A stretch of DNA of 16,145 nt from an uncultured Bacteroidales bacterium (GTDB taxonomy: Bacteria > Bacteroidota > Bacteroidia > Bacteroidales > UBA932). Location of the stretch: positions 1-16,145 of the forward strand of contig CAJOMB010000013.1 in the NCBI GenBank assembly GCA_905235615.1, given 5' to 3'. Of this stretch, positions 1-8,228 are shown piece after piece; position 1 is the first letter of the stretch; every line of letters starts with the position of its first letter. The translations under genes and the position numbers were made by a program. The notes under the pieces are model-generated. The model was not told the DNA's origin. It saw only the letters and a list, made by a program, of their open reading frames with translations, and ran no database searches.

Positions 1-825
1 GTGGTGAAAACCTACGCCAAGTTCCACGGCGTGGAGCTGGGCATCCTGAAGGCCGATAACGGCCAGACCTCCCTGAAGGCCCTTCAGGAAGAGCTGGCAA
101 AGGATGACGTGGCCGGTGTGCTGGTCCCGTCCGTAAACCGTTACGGCATCGTGGAAGACCACAGCGGCTTTGCCGATGCCGTCCATGCAGAGAATGGTCT
201 CCTGTTGGAGTACTGCGACCCGTCGGCCCTTTCCGTGGTGAAAACGCCCGGAGAATGGGATGCCGACGTGGCCGTGGGCGAAGGCCAGTCCCTGGGCCTG
301 CCGCTCAGTTACGGCGGTCCCTATGTGGGCTTCATGACGGTGAAGAAAGAGCACATGAGAAAGATGCCCGGCCGCATCGTGGGCCAGACGGTGGACGGCG
401 AAGGAAGAAGGTCCTTCGTGCTCACCCTGCAGGCACGCGAACAGCACATCAAGCGGGAGAAGGCCACGTCCAACATCTGTTCCAACGAGAGCCTGATGGC
501 CCTCTGGGTTACCATTTACCTCTCTCTGATGGGCCCTGAAGGCCTCCGGGAGGTGAATAAGATGAGCACGGACGGCGCCCATTACCTGAAGGCGGAGCTC
601 CTGAAAACCGGCCAGTTCGAGGATGTGTACCCGGACAAGCCTTTCCTGAAGGAGTTTGTCCTGAAGCCTGTGAAGGAAAGCGCCGCCGCGCTTCATGAGC
701 GGCTGGAAAAGGCCGGCTTCTTTGCCGCCTGGCCTATGGAAGAGGGGCTGGTGAGCTTCTGCGTTACGGAAAAGAGAACCAAGGAGGAGACCGATGCACT
801 GGTCTGCGCCATCAAGGAGGGTTAG
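1..825 (+). CDS. gcvPA: Glycine dehydrogenase (decarboxylating) subunit 1, P-protein alpha (5' truncated by window edge)
   Basis: N-terminal-type subunit of the split glycine cleavage P-protein. With GcvPB it forms the PLP enzyme that decarboxylates glycine and passes the aminomethyl group to lipoyl H-protein. The frame is open from base 1 and 274 codons are visible. The family is usually about 440-450 residues, so roughly the first 170 lie upstream and the GTG at base 1 is not the true start. Family-typical stretches are seen: SYGGPYVGF (about residues 103-111 of the visible part), then GRIVGQTVDGEGRRSF and a segment rich in conserved residues reading LQAREQHIKREKATSNICSN. The TAG stop is followed after only three bases by the gcvPB ATG, which marks an operon. 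Identity is secure; only the start is missing. Confidence 0.95.
   Translation: MVKTYAKFHGVELGILKADNGQTSLKALQEELAKDDVAGVLVPSVNRYGIVEDHSGFADAVHAENGLLLEYCDPSALSVVKTPGEWDADVAVGEGQSLGLPLSYGGPYVGFMTVKKEHMRKMPGRIVGQTVDGEGRRSFVLTLQAREQHIKREKATSNICSNESLMALWVTIYLSLMGPEGLREVNKMSTDGAHYLKAELLKTGQFEDVYPDKPFLKEFVLKPVKESAAALHERLEKAGFFAAWPMEEGLVSFCVTEKRTKEETDALVCAIKEG
814..821 (+). promoter_or_regulatory. Strong Shine-Dalgarno-like site for gcvPB
   Basis: AAGGAGGG sits inside the last codons of gcvPA, about 7 bases before the gcvPB ATG at 829. Bacteroidota genes often lack such strong anti-SD matches, and most other starts in this window have none. The site supports the chosen start and suggests strong or coupled translation of GcvPB. 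It also encodes conserved-frame protein sequence, so it may be partly accidental. Confidence 0.5.
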
Positions 826-828
826 GCT

Positions 829-2235
829 ATGAAATACTACGACAAACTTATATTCGAACTCTCCCGGGAAGGCCGATGCGGCTTCTCCCTTCCGAGGAAC
901 CGCTATCCGGCGGCTCCGGAGCTTCCGGCGGCGGTGCGGCGTTCATTGGCCCTGAACCTGCCGGAGGTGTCTGAGCCGGACGTGGTACGTCATTACACCA
1001 ACCTGTCCCAGATGAACTTCGGTGTGGACACCGGTTTCTATCCGCTGGGCTCCTGCACCATGAAGTACAATCCCAAGATTGACGAGGAGATTGCTTCGCT
1101 GCCGGGCTTCGCGTCCCTGCACCCGTTGGAAGAAGACGCCCTGGTCCCCGGAATACGGAAGGTGTATGAGAAGATGAATGAGGCCCTGTCGGCCATCACG
1201 GGCATGCATGCCTTCACCTTCGCCCCTTGCGCCGGCGCCCACGGAGAACTCACGGGCCTGATGATCATGCGCCAGTATCACATGAGTCGCGGAGACTGGG
1301 CCCGCACCAAGGTGATTGTGCCGGACAGCGCCCATGGCACCAATCCGGCATCGGCCGCCGTTTGCGGCCTGCAGGTGGTCCAGGTGAAATCCTTGGAGAA
1401 CGGCCGCATTGACGTGGAAGCCCTGAAACCGCTTTTGGACAATACCGTGGCCGGTATCATGATGACCAATCCCAACACCCTGGGCCTTTTTGAGACCCAG
1501 ATCAAGGAGATTGCCTCCCTGGTGCACGGGGCGGGCGGCCTGCTGTACTACGACGGTGCCAATATGAATCCGCTCATGGGCGTGGTCCGTCCCGGAGACA
1601 TGGGCTTTGACATCATGCATCTGAACCTGCACAAGACCTTCTCCACGCCGCATGGCGGCGGCGGTCCCGGCAGCGGTCCCGTGGGGGTGGCCGCCCATCT
1701 GGAAGGCTGCCTGAAGGAGCTCAGGGTGAGCGGTTTCCACGGCAACTTCGGCGTTATCCTGAAGGCCTATGCCTACATCCTTTCCTTAGGCAAGGACCAT
1801 ATCAAAAAGGTGGGCCAGTACTCCGTCCTGGGTGCCAATTACATCAAGGAGAGCCTCAAGGATGTGTACAAACTCCCCATCGAGGGTGTGTGCAAGCACG
1901 AATTTGTCTTTGACGGACTCATCAACGACGGCGCCCGTGAAGGCGTTTCCGGCGCCACCACCCTGGACGTGGCCAAGCGCCTGCTGGATTACGGCTTCCA
2001 TGCTCCCACCATCTATTTCCCGCTCCTGTTCCATCAGGCCATCATGATAGAGCCCACGGAAACCGAGAGCAAGGAAACGCTGGATGCCTTCATTGAAGTG
2101 ATGCGGAAGATTGCGGCCGAGGCCGCCGAGGACCCGAACATCCTCCACGGAGCCCCGCACAATACCCCCATCTCCCGTCCGGACGAAACGGCTGCCGCGC
2201 GTAATCCTATTCTGAAATACCAAGACACGCTTTAA
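829..2235 (+). CDS. gcvPB: Glycine dehydrogenase (decarboxylating) subunit 2, P-protein beta
   Basis: PLP-bearing C-terminal-type subunit of the split P-protein of the glycine cleavage system. With GcvPA it converts glycine plus lipoyl H-protein to CO2 and aminomethyl-H-protein in the cytoplasm. The 468 residues match the usual family length. The motif YPLGSCTMKYNP lies at residues 71-82. The PLP lysine is K269 in NLHKTFSTPHGGGGPGSGP, the hallmark glycine-rich P-protein site. The start at 829 follows the gcvPA stop by three bases, with a strong ribosome-binding site upstream. The stop overlaps the next start as TAATG, so downstream translation is probably coupled. T- and H-protein genes are not in the window. 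Confidence 0.97.
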   Translation: MKYYDKLIFELSREGRCGFSLPRNRYPAAPELPAAVRRSLALNLPEVSEPDVVRHYTNLSQMNFGVDTGFYPLGSCTMKYNPKIDEEIASLPGFASLHPLEEDALVPGIRKVYEKMNEALSAITGMHAFTFAPCAGAHGELTGLMIMRQYHMSRGDWARTKVIVPDSAHGTNPASAAVCGLQVVQVKSLENGRIDVEALKPLLDNTVAGIMMTNPNTLGLFETQIKEIASLVHGAGGLLYYDGANMNPLMGVVRPGDMGFDIMHLNLHKTFSTPHGGGGPGSGPVGVAAHLEGCLKELRVSGFHGNFGVILKAYAYILSLGKDHIKKVGQYSVLGANYIKESLKDVYKLPIEGVCKHEFVFDGLINDGAREGVSGATTLDVAKRLLDYGFHAPTIYFPLLFHQAIMIEPTETESKETLDAFIEVMRKIAAEAAEDPNILHGAPHNTPISRPDETAAARNPILKYQDTL

Positions 2236-3461
2236 TGAAAGAAAGATCCCTTCATACCATTCTGGACGGCTTTCAGAAGATAGAGCTGGAAGACCTCGGG
2301 AACATCCTCGGGAATGAACTCAGTCCCCGTTTGAGAAAGTCCCAGTTGGTGGAACAGCTGCACACCTACCTGCGCGGGCAGCCGCGCAGGTGGATGTCGC
2401 ATCTGATGGAAAGGGATGTCAGGCTCCTTCGGGATCTGGTGCACGCAGGCCCGGAAAAAGTTCAGTATCGGGATTTTGCAGACTATCCATCCCTGCTGGA
2501 AGTAACCGGTCTTGTCCAGTACGACGACTCCGACGAGAATTTCCACAAGGTGTGGATAAGCCGGGAGGTGTATGACATCGTGGCCCCGAATGTGGACAAG
2601 GTGCTGCGCTCCTGTGAGAAGAGCGGCCAGTTCGAGGTGGAGAGAATGGGACTGGGCTATCTTAATCTGTACGGAATAGTTCCTACGGATCGCTTCATTG
2701 ATCTTTTGATGGACTGGTACGAGGAGTCTCATTTCGGTGAGCTGGAGGAGCTTTCCCGGATGCTGCAGCAGAGCCCGCTGGTGAAGATGTACCGTTATAT
2801 AGACCAGTGGGGAGACTATGTGTGCTCTCCCTGTGTGGAGAGTGCGGAGGAAGTATTTACCCAGCGCAAGGCCTTGCATCAGAAGCACTTCAAAGCCTTT
2901 TCCTCCGCTGAGGTCCGGGAGGCCGGAGCCGGGGCGCCCTACTTTACCATCGGCCTCAAAACGCCGGAGGGCATGCGCTTGGAGCAGATGTACCGTCGGC
3001 TGGGCTATGAGGGCTACGAACTGGTGAAGGCCCAGCACGACACCTGGATAGAAGCCCAGTACACCCTGGAGCAGAATGACGCCCTTTTCCAGCCCCTCAT
3101 GGACAGTCCCATGAGCCCCGAGCTGGATGAGGAAAGCTGGCTCTCCTGCTGCAAGATTGTGAGCGAATACGCCAACAGCATCCCCAAGTGGTTCCTCTGC
3201 GGTTTCAATGCAGAGGAAACGGGCATTGCCAAGGCCGATTGGTCCGCCTGGCAGGAACCCCGGACGGAAGCGCTGCCGGAAGGGGAGGATTACCCCCGCT
3301 GGACCATGCCGGAACCCACGATTTCGGAGGGCTTTGCCTCCGATTTGGGTGCGGCCGGCATTCCCTTGGGCTTTGCCATTCCGCATGTGGCTCCGGATGA
3401 CCCCTGCCCTTGCGGAAGCGGACTCAGATATTGCCGTTGTCACGGAAAATTCCTTTCGTAA
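2235..3461 (+). CDS. SEC-C motif protein of unknown function
   Basis: A 408-residue, probably cytoplasmic protein with no signal peptide or membrane segment. The C terminus carries a SEC-C zinc motif at residues 391-403 (CPCGSGLRYCRCH). C391, C393, C402 and H403 are the expected ligands, and C400 is an extra cysteine. SEC-C tails occur in SecA and many unrelated proteins, so they do not define a function. Residues about 25-50 (ELSPRLRKSQLVEQLHTYL) look like a SAP or Rho-N-type helical module, which can bind nucleic acid; this is a weak resemblance. The middle is charged and helical with no family I recognise. It overlaps gcvPB and trmO by one base at each end (TAATG both times), so it is co-translated with both. 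A role in RNA or translation is conceivable but not shown. Confidence 0.8.
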   Translation: MKERSLHTILDGFQKIELEDLGNILGNELSPRLRKSQLVEQLHTYLRGQPRRWMSHLMERDVRLLRDLVHAGPEKVQYRDFADYPSLLEVTGLVQYDDSDENFHKVWISREVYDIVAPNVDKVLRSCEKSGQFEVERMGLGYLNLYGIVPTDRFIDLLMDWYEESHFGELEELSRMLQQSPLVKMYRYIDQWGDYVCSPCVESAEEVFTQRKALHQKHFKAFSSAEVREAGAGAPYFTIGLKTPEGMRLEQMYRRLGYEGYELVKAQHDTWIEAQYTLEQNDALFQPLMDSPMSPELDEESWLSCCKIVSEYANSIPKWFLCGFNAEETGIAKADWSAWQEPRTEALPEGEDYPRWTMPEPTISEGFASDLGAAGIPLGFAIPHVAPDDPCPCGSGLRYCRCHGKFLS

Positions 3462-4123
3462 TGGAACTGAAACCTGTCGCCTTTTACAAGGGGCCCTTCG
3501 GCTCCAAGTTCGGCATTCCCCGCCAGAGCGCCCTGGTGGAAGGATTGGAAGGGCGCATTGTCTTTACCCCGCCATACCGGGTGCGGGAAGCCCTGCGGGG
3601 GATAGAGGGCTTCAGCCATCTGTGGCTGCTCTGGGGTTTCAGCGCCAACAAGGAGGCCAAGGGAGCGTGGCAGCCCACGGTGAGGCCTCCCCGTCTGGGT
3701 GGAAACACCGCCATGGGCGTATGGGCCACGCGTTCTCCCTACAGGCCCAATCCCATCGGCCTGTCTTGCGTAAAACTGCTCCGGGTGGAGAACCTGGAAT
3801 TGGTGGTGGAAGGGGCGGACCTCATGGACGGAACGCCCGTCTATGATATCAAGCCCTATGTCGCCTACGCCGACAGCATCCCGGATGCGGTGAGCGGCTT
3901 TGCGGCCGAAGCTCCCCGGAAAAAGTTGGAAGTCTTTATTCCTGAAAACCTTCCCTTGAGCGGCGCCCAGAGGAAGGTTTTGGTACAGGTGCTGGCTTTG
4001 GATCCGCGTCCGGCCTACCAGGAAAATCCCGAAAGGGAGTATGTGATGCCCTTCGGGGGCGGGGAAGTGGTGTTCCGCGTGGCGGGCGACCTTCTAAGCG
4101 TTACGGAATTCAGAAGGGGTTAG
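3461..4123 (+). CDS. trmO: tRNA (N6-threonylcarbamoyladenosine(37)-N6)-methyltransferase TrmO
   Basis: A SAM-dependent enzyme of the TsaA/TrmO (former VirR/YaeB) family that methylates t6A37 in ANN-decoding tRNAs to m6t6A. The 220 residues carry the family signatures: KFGIPRQ at about 16-22, GFSHLWLLWGF at 50-60, TRSPYRPNPIGLS at 90-102 (SAM-binding beta-barrel) and the C-terminal DPRPAYQ at 181-187. The frame is open further upstream to 3410, but ATG 3461 is chosen because it starts right where family homology begins and overlaps the preceding TAA as TAATG. Its 3' end overlaps the convergent AraC-type gene by 30 bp, leaving no space for a conventional terminator between them. Confidence 0.93.
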   Translation: MELKPVAFYKGPFGSKFGIPRQSALVEGLEGRIVFTPPYRVREALRGIEGFSHLWLLWGFSANKEAKGAWQPTVRPPRLGGNTAMGVWATRSPYRPNPIGLSCVKLLRVENLELVVEGADLMDGTPVYDIKPYVAYADSIPDAVSGFAAEAPRKKLEVFIPENLPLSGAQRKVLVQVLALDPRPAYQENPEREYVMPFGGGEVVFRVAGDLLSVTEFRRG

Positions 4124-4840
4124 CCCTGTCTTTTTCTTGAAAAAGCGCGAGAAATAAGACTGGTCCGGAAGTCCCACCCGGGCCGATATGTCCGCAATGG
4201 AGATGGAAGGGTCTTTGAGCAGGCTCTTGGCAATGTTGATGCGTGCAATCTCTATCCAGTCTATGGCCGTACGGCGGGTGCGGTTTTTCACCGTCTTGTT
4301 CAGATAATTGGGCGTTACACCCAGCTGAGAGGCGTATTCGGCCACAGAAAGGGGAATGCTGCCCTTTTCAAAAACCAACTGGAGGAAACGTTCGGAAACC
4401 ACGGCCACTTTCCCTCCGGGGCGGAGCTGCCCGATAATCAGGTCCATGGCACTTTGGAGGAAGCTGCGGTCTTTGTCCTCATAGGCTGTTCTCATCCTTT
4501 GCAGAAGGGCTCCCATGAACACGGCGTCCTCGAACCAGAAGCTCTGCTGAATGAGGGTGCTCGAACGCAGGACAGGATACGACGCATCCTTCAGGAATTC
4601 CAGGGAAAAGCTTCCGTCATATCCCTGGCATCCGTTGAAATACTTGACTTCGATGGCCTGATCCGGCGGAGCGAGCACAAATTGTCCGGGGCTGATGAGA
4701 TGGTTATGCCCTTCTATCTCCACCAGGGCCTCTCCTTCCAGGAAGAAGCAGTAGGCATATACGGGAAATCTTTGTGGCTTATTGTTGAAGGGCGTGAACC
4801 CGGTTTGTTTGATTGTGTTTAATGTAAATAATGGTTTCAT
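4094..4840 (-). CDS. AraC-family transcriptional regulator
   Basis: A 248-residue DNA-binding regulator. The N-terminal half (about 1-110) has a cupin-like effector-binding pattern (EGEALVEIEGHNHLISPGQF at 35-54). The C-terminal part (about 150-246) is a double helix-turn-helix. The first helix-turn-helix lies near 165-185 (SVAEYASQLGVTPNYLNKTV) and the second near 214-235, ending in the AraC hallmark YFSRFFKKKTGLTPSEFR. The ATG at 4840 lies 14 bp after the stop of the DUF5686 gene on the same strand, so the two are probably co-transcribed and I see no separate promoter. The effector and target are unknown. The 3' end overlaps trmO convergently. Confidence 0.9.
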   Translation of the reverse strand: MKPLFTLNTIKQTGFTPFNNKPQRFPVYAYCFFLEGEALVEIEGHNHLISPGQFVLAPPDQAIEVKYFNGCQGYDGSFSLEFLKDASYPVLRSSTLIQQSFWFEDAVFMGALLQRMRTAYEDKDRSFLQSAMDLIIGQLRPGGKVAVVSERFLQLVFEKGSIPLSVAEYASQLGVTPNYLNKTVKNRTRRTAIDWIEIARINIAKSLLKDPSISIADISARVGLPDQSYFSRFFKKKTGLTPSEFRNA

Positions 4841-4854
4841 GTTTAGGTTATTGT

Positions 4855-7374
4855 TTAGAATTCAAAATCAACGCCAATGTTTATGGCAAAATTCTTCCCT
4901 GCCTCCGGACGGCGGTGCGTCACTCTCCAGAAGGCGTCCACGCGCAGGATGCGGAAAATGTTGGCGATGCCCACGCCCACTTCTACATAGGGCTTTTCCA
5001 GCGTTTGGCACTGAGCGGGAAGATAAAAAGGAGCCTTCCCGCCCGGAGTGTCCCTGTTGGCGTCGCTCAGCGTACCCCAGGCCATTTTCACAGTGGCCAC
5101 TTCCCGCAAGTCCAATTTCTTGACAAGCGGAATCTTTCCGAGGAAAAAGCCGTTGAAGTTATGCTCGTAGAAGGCGGTGAGCCAGCGGTCCGAGAGGAAC
5201 TCGTAGTAGTCCATGCAGGAGTAGGCGCCGCGGTCCAGGAAGAAGGTCTGGTTGCCGTCATGCAATTTGAGCATGGGAAAGGGAACGCTGCCCCAGATGG
5301 CCCCGCCCTCAATCCCCAGGCGGCCAAAGCCGACGGCGGTGGAAGGAATCTTCCAAGTGAGGTTGGCCGTGGCTTTCAGGAAGTTGAAATCGTCTTTGGT
5401 GATACCCTTGAAGCCGGAAGTGAGGTTGAGTTCAATAATCGGATATTTGGTGAAGAGGTAAGTCTTGACAAAGAAGTTGCGGTTCACGCGCTCGTCAAAG
5501 GAGAAACGGAGTCCCACCCGCAGCGAATTCATGGAGAAGCTCTCCTGGGCGTTTTCCGCTCTGTTCTCTACGGACGTGGGAACAAAGCGGACGCGCTCCG
5601 GGCCCATGTCTGGCCCGTTGTAACTCCAGATGCGCTGGGTGCGCCATTGTGCCGTTGCGTTGAGCCAGGGAGCGAACTCGTGGTCGTAATTGACGTCAAT
5701 GTAGCGGACCAAGCTCAGTTTCTTGCTCTGGGAACGTGCCAGCAGGGAAGAGAAGATGCTTTGGGAGGTAAAGACGTAACCGCCACCGAACTGGACGTAG
5801 TCGTATTTGGCGTCGAAGGTGAGTTTCCGGGTCTTTTCCCGCCCCAGCATCCATTCCACCGTGGCCTGACCTTTGGGACGGAGGTCCTTGAAGCCGAAAG
5901 CCAGGTAGCCGCCCAAGCGCAGCTTGGTGGAGAATTCCTTGAGGGTTCGGCCGCCTATCTGCATGCGGAAGCCCTCCATGTCGTTGTAGGCGAAGGTCTG
6001 CGCCCATCGGCCAAATTCGAAGCCCCAGGGCTTCACCTCATAGTAATTGCCCACAAGGGTGCGGGAAATGGCATAGGCCCATTTGTAGGTGGGAGTATGC
6101 TGGATGTCATCCACCATCTGATAGATGCCTTTTTCCCGCTCGGAGAGTTCGTAGGGGCGGGCCGATTCCCAGAAGGCTTCGTCTCCCACCTTGACATCCC
6201 GCATCACTACGGTTTCGGAGGAGGTAAGGGCGTCCTTGTCTGAGACAGGTTCAAAGACAGGCTCTTCATAGACGATATGCCGGTTTCCTAAAAAGGCCAG
6301 GATGCGGGATTCGTCGCTGACGGTGACGGAAAAGTCAATGTTCAGGTGCTCTTCCCCATAGAACCAGCGTCCGCTCGGGAGCCGGCGGTTCTGGATTTCA
6401 AAATTGATGTGCCGGATCCAGTTTACGTTGGATTCTCCGGACAGGCTGGCATGCACGCTTCGGATGCCGAAATCTTCCGCGTCAATCTGCATTTCACCGT
6501 CTAAGGTGGGGGAGGTGACCAGTTTCTTGGGATGGAAACGGAGCACGTAGGTTTTCCGGCCCTCCACCTGCAGGCTGTCCACCAGGAAGTAATTGTAATA
6601 GATGTGGGCGCTCTCCGCCGCCGGGTTGGGAATGACCATGTTGATTACGCCCACATTCTCTTTGTAGAAGTTGGTTTTCAGGAGGTAGGAGCCTGTGAAC
6701 TGGCGCAGGGCATTGTCATCTTCCAGGCCGGAGATACGGCTGGCACGCATGACTTCACGGTTGAAGGAAGGGTCCTGGGAATGGTAAACGTCCGAAAGGT
6801 TCTCCGAGATGAGGGCCGGAATAAAGGAGCGTCCGGTGATGGCGGAGGTGTCGGCATAATTACGGATAAAGCCGATGCTCTTGTCCAAGGAGCGGATGCG
6901 CAGGAGCTCCTCCATGTTCTGGACATCGAGCTCAATCTTGGAATAGAGGCGGGCGTTCCAGTCCGGGGCGTTGTCAGGGTCGTTCACTTCCCGGCTACGG
7001 TCCAGCTTCCGGAGGATGCTTTTGATGTAGCGGTTGTCCGGTTTTACCAGGGCTGCTTCGAGCTGCTTGGGGTCCTGCCTGAGGCGGAAATTTATCTCTT
7101 TGAAGGAGCCGTAGCTTACGGGGATGGACAGGCTTTCATAGCCGATGAGCGATGCCGTGAGGATTTTCGCTTCCGGGGAGCGGGTCTCCAGGGAATATCG
7201 GCCGTCCATGTCGGTGGAAATGCCGATGGTGGTTCCATCGAAATAGACGCTCACAAAGGGGACAGGTTCTCCGGTTTCTGCGTCGGTGACCATCCCTCTT
7301 ACACGTGTCGTGCCCTGGGCGGCCGCTGTAACGGCTGCCATCAGCAACAGGAAAAAGAGAGTCCATCTTCGCAT
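4855..7374 (-). CDS. DUF5686 outer-membrane protein with carboxypeptidase-regulatory-like domain
   Basis: A large (839-residue) Bacteroidota envelope protein. Residues 1-19 form a signal peptide (positive MRR, hydrophobic LFFLLLMAAV, then TAAAQ). Residues about 22-90 form a CarboxypepD_reg-like beta-sandwich (VRGMVTDAETGEPVPFVSVY, with DGRYSL and LTASLIGYES further on), as found at the N termini of SusC/TonB-type proteins. The rest matches the DUF5686 family, with alternating strands typical of an outer-membrane barrel, and it ends in the aromatic VDFEF expected for BAM recognition. No TonB plug is evident. Function is unknown. A promoter with almost no leader fits in the 41-bp gap upstream. 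The AraC-type gene follows 14 bp downstream. Confidence 0.88.
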   Translation of the reverse strand: MRRWTLFFLLLMAAVTAAAQGTTRVRGMVTDAETGEPVPFVSVYFDGTTIGISTDMDGRYSLETRSPEAKILTASLIGYESLSIPVSYGSFKEINFRLRQDPKQLEAALVKPDNRYIKSILRKLDRSREVNDPDNAPDWNARLYSKIELDVQNMEELLRIRSLDKSIGFIRNYADTSAITGRSFIPALISENLSDVYHSQDPSFNREVMRASRISGLEDDNALRQFTGSYLLKTNFYKENVGVINMVIPNPAAESAHIYYNYFLVDSLQVEGRKTYVLRFHPKKLVTSPTLDGEMQIDAEDFGIRSVHASLSGESNVNWIRHINFEIQNRRLPSGRWFYGEEHLNIDFSVTVSDESRILAFLGNRHIVYEEPVFEPVSDKDALTSSETVVMRDVKVGDEAFWESARPYELSEREKGIYQMVDDIQHTPTYKWAYAISRTLVGNYYEVKPWGFEFGRWAQTFAYNDMEGFRMQIGGRTLKEFSTKLRLGGYLAFGFKDLRPKGQATVEWMLGREKTRKLTFDAKYDYVQFGGGYVFTSQSIFSSLLARSQSKKLSLVRYIDVNYDHEFAPWLNATAQWRTQRIWSYNGPDMGPERVRFVPTSVENRAENAQESFSMNSLRVGLRFSFDERVNRNFFVKTYLFTKYPIIELNLTSGFKGITKDDFNFLKATANLTWKIPSTAVGFGRLGIEGGAIWGSVPFPMLKLHDGNQTFFLDRGAYSCMDYYEFLSDRWLTAFYEHNFNGFFLGKIPLVKKLDLREVATVKMAWGTLSDANRDTPGGKAPFYLPAQCQTLEKPYVEVGVGIANIFRILRVDAFWRVTHRRPEAGKNFAINIGVDFEF

Positions 7375-7381
7375 AAGAGAA

Positions 7382-7413
7382 CAAAGTTAACCCCTTTTTC
7401 TGAGATGTCCAAA
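7382..7413 (-). promoter_or_regulatory. Bacteroidota promoter for the DUF5686 gene (near-leaderless)
   Basis: On the minus strand, a -33 TTTG (7413-7410), a 20-bp spacer and a perfect -7 box TAACTTTG (7389-7382) match TTTG-N19-21-TAnnTTTG. If transcription starts about four bases after the box, the mRNA begins near 7378, only about 4 nt before the ATG at 7374. The promoter fills the gap after the SDR stop, giving this gene independent expression. Confidence 0.75.
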
Positions 7414-7415
7414 GA

Positions 7416-8228
7416 TTACGTGTAGAGAAAGTTCAATAGCGCCAATTTGGACTTTTCGGGAAGGTAGCGGACCAAGGCACCCACGGCGGCGTAGTCCAAG
7501 CGGGGAATCACGCGGATACGCATCTTCTTCTTTCTGAGTTGTTTGAGGATGGCTTTGCCGATGACGTCCGGCTGCATGCCGCCTCTTTCATCGGCCTCGA
7601 TTTTGGCCAGGTTCTTATCCATTTTAGTCCGATAGGGAGAGGCGGGGTCCTGGGCGGCGGCGTTCAGTTTCCGGGCATTGGTGAAGCCGGTGGCTACGTC
7701 TCCCGGAAGGATGCTGCAACATTGGATTCCGCTTCCTTTGAGCTCCATCGAAAGGGACTCCGAAAGAGACAGGAGGGCGGCTTTGACGGAAGAGTAGAAA
7801 CCCTGGAAGGGGAGTTGCAGCACAGCCATTACGGAGGTGACGGTGATAATGCGGCCGTGCCCCTGTTTCCGAAAGACCGGCAGGCAGGCCTGGATGGTTT
7901 TGAGCGCACCGAAGTAATTGGTTTCGAATTGGCTGCGTGCTTCCTCCTCCAGCGTTCCTTCAACAGGCCCGTAGATTCCGTTCCCGGCGTTGCATACGAC
8001 GGCGTCCAGTCGGCCCTCATCCCGGAGAATCTGCGCCACCACCGCCTGGGTGGCGGCGGCGTCATTGACATCCAACCTGACGGGAACAACGCCCGGCGTC
8101 TGCTCCTGGAGGATGCCGCGGCGGCTTCCGGCATATACTTTCATACCATCCTGTGCCAGGATGCGGGCGGTGGCGGCACCGATTCCGCTGCTGCCGCCGG
8201 TGATGAGGACAACTTTTACTTCTTCCAT
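7416..8228 (-). CDS. Short-chain dehydrogenase/reductase
   Basis: A classical SDR of 270 residues. The nucleotide-binding TGGSSGIG is at residues 10-17, CNAG at 79-82 and the catalytic tetrad is N104, S132, Y145 and K149. SRR at 35-37, after the second strand, favours NADPH. After the Rossmann core, the C-terminal tail (about 235-270) is basic then hydrophobic (ending KLALLNFLYT), suggesting membrane association, as in lipid-reducing SDRs. The start overlaps the upstream acyltransferase stop by 13 bp, so this is the last gene of the lipid operon. Reduction of a lipid carbonyl, such as a 3-oxo-acyl chain or keto-lipid, is a reasonable inference. The substrate cannot be read from the sequence. 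Confidence 0.9.
   Translation of the reverse strand: MEEVKVVLITGGSSGIGAATARILAQDGMKVYAGSRRGILQEQTPGVVPVRLDVNDAAATQAVVAQILRDEGRLDAVVCNAGNGIYGPVEGTLEEEARSQFETNYFGALKTIQACLPVFRKQGHGRIITVTSVMAVLQLPFQGFYSSVKAALLSLSESLSMELKGSGIQCCSILPGDVATGFTNARKLNAAAQDPASPYRTKMDKNLAKIEADERGGMQPDVIGKAILKQLRKKKMRIRVIPRLDYAAVGALVRYLPEKSKLALLNFLYT

Noticed and set aside
943..1740. 265-residue open frame on the minus strand inside gcvPB
   Set aside because: Low-complexity, His/Gly-rich translation antisense to a secure gene. It is a by-product of high-GC third positions.
2232..3443. 403-residue minus-strand open frame almost exactly opposite the SEC-C gene
   Set aside because: Striking length, but the plus strand carries a zinc motif and TAATG coupling on both sides. 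The antisense translation shows no recognisable domain.
4831..6243. 470-residue plus-strand open frame opposite the DUF5686 gene
   Set aside because: Val/Glu/Gly-biased shadow. The minus-strand gene has a signal peptide, known domains and a barrel C terminus.
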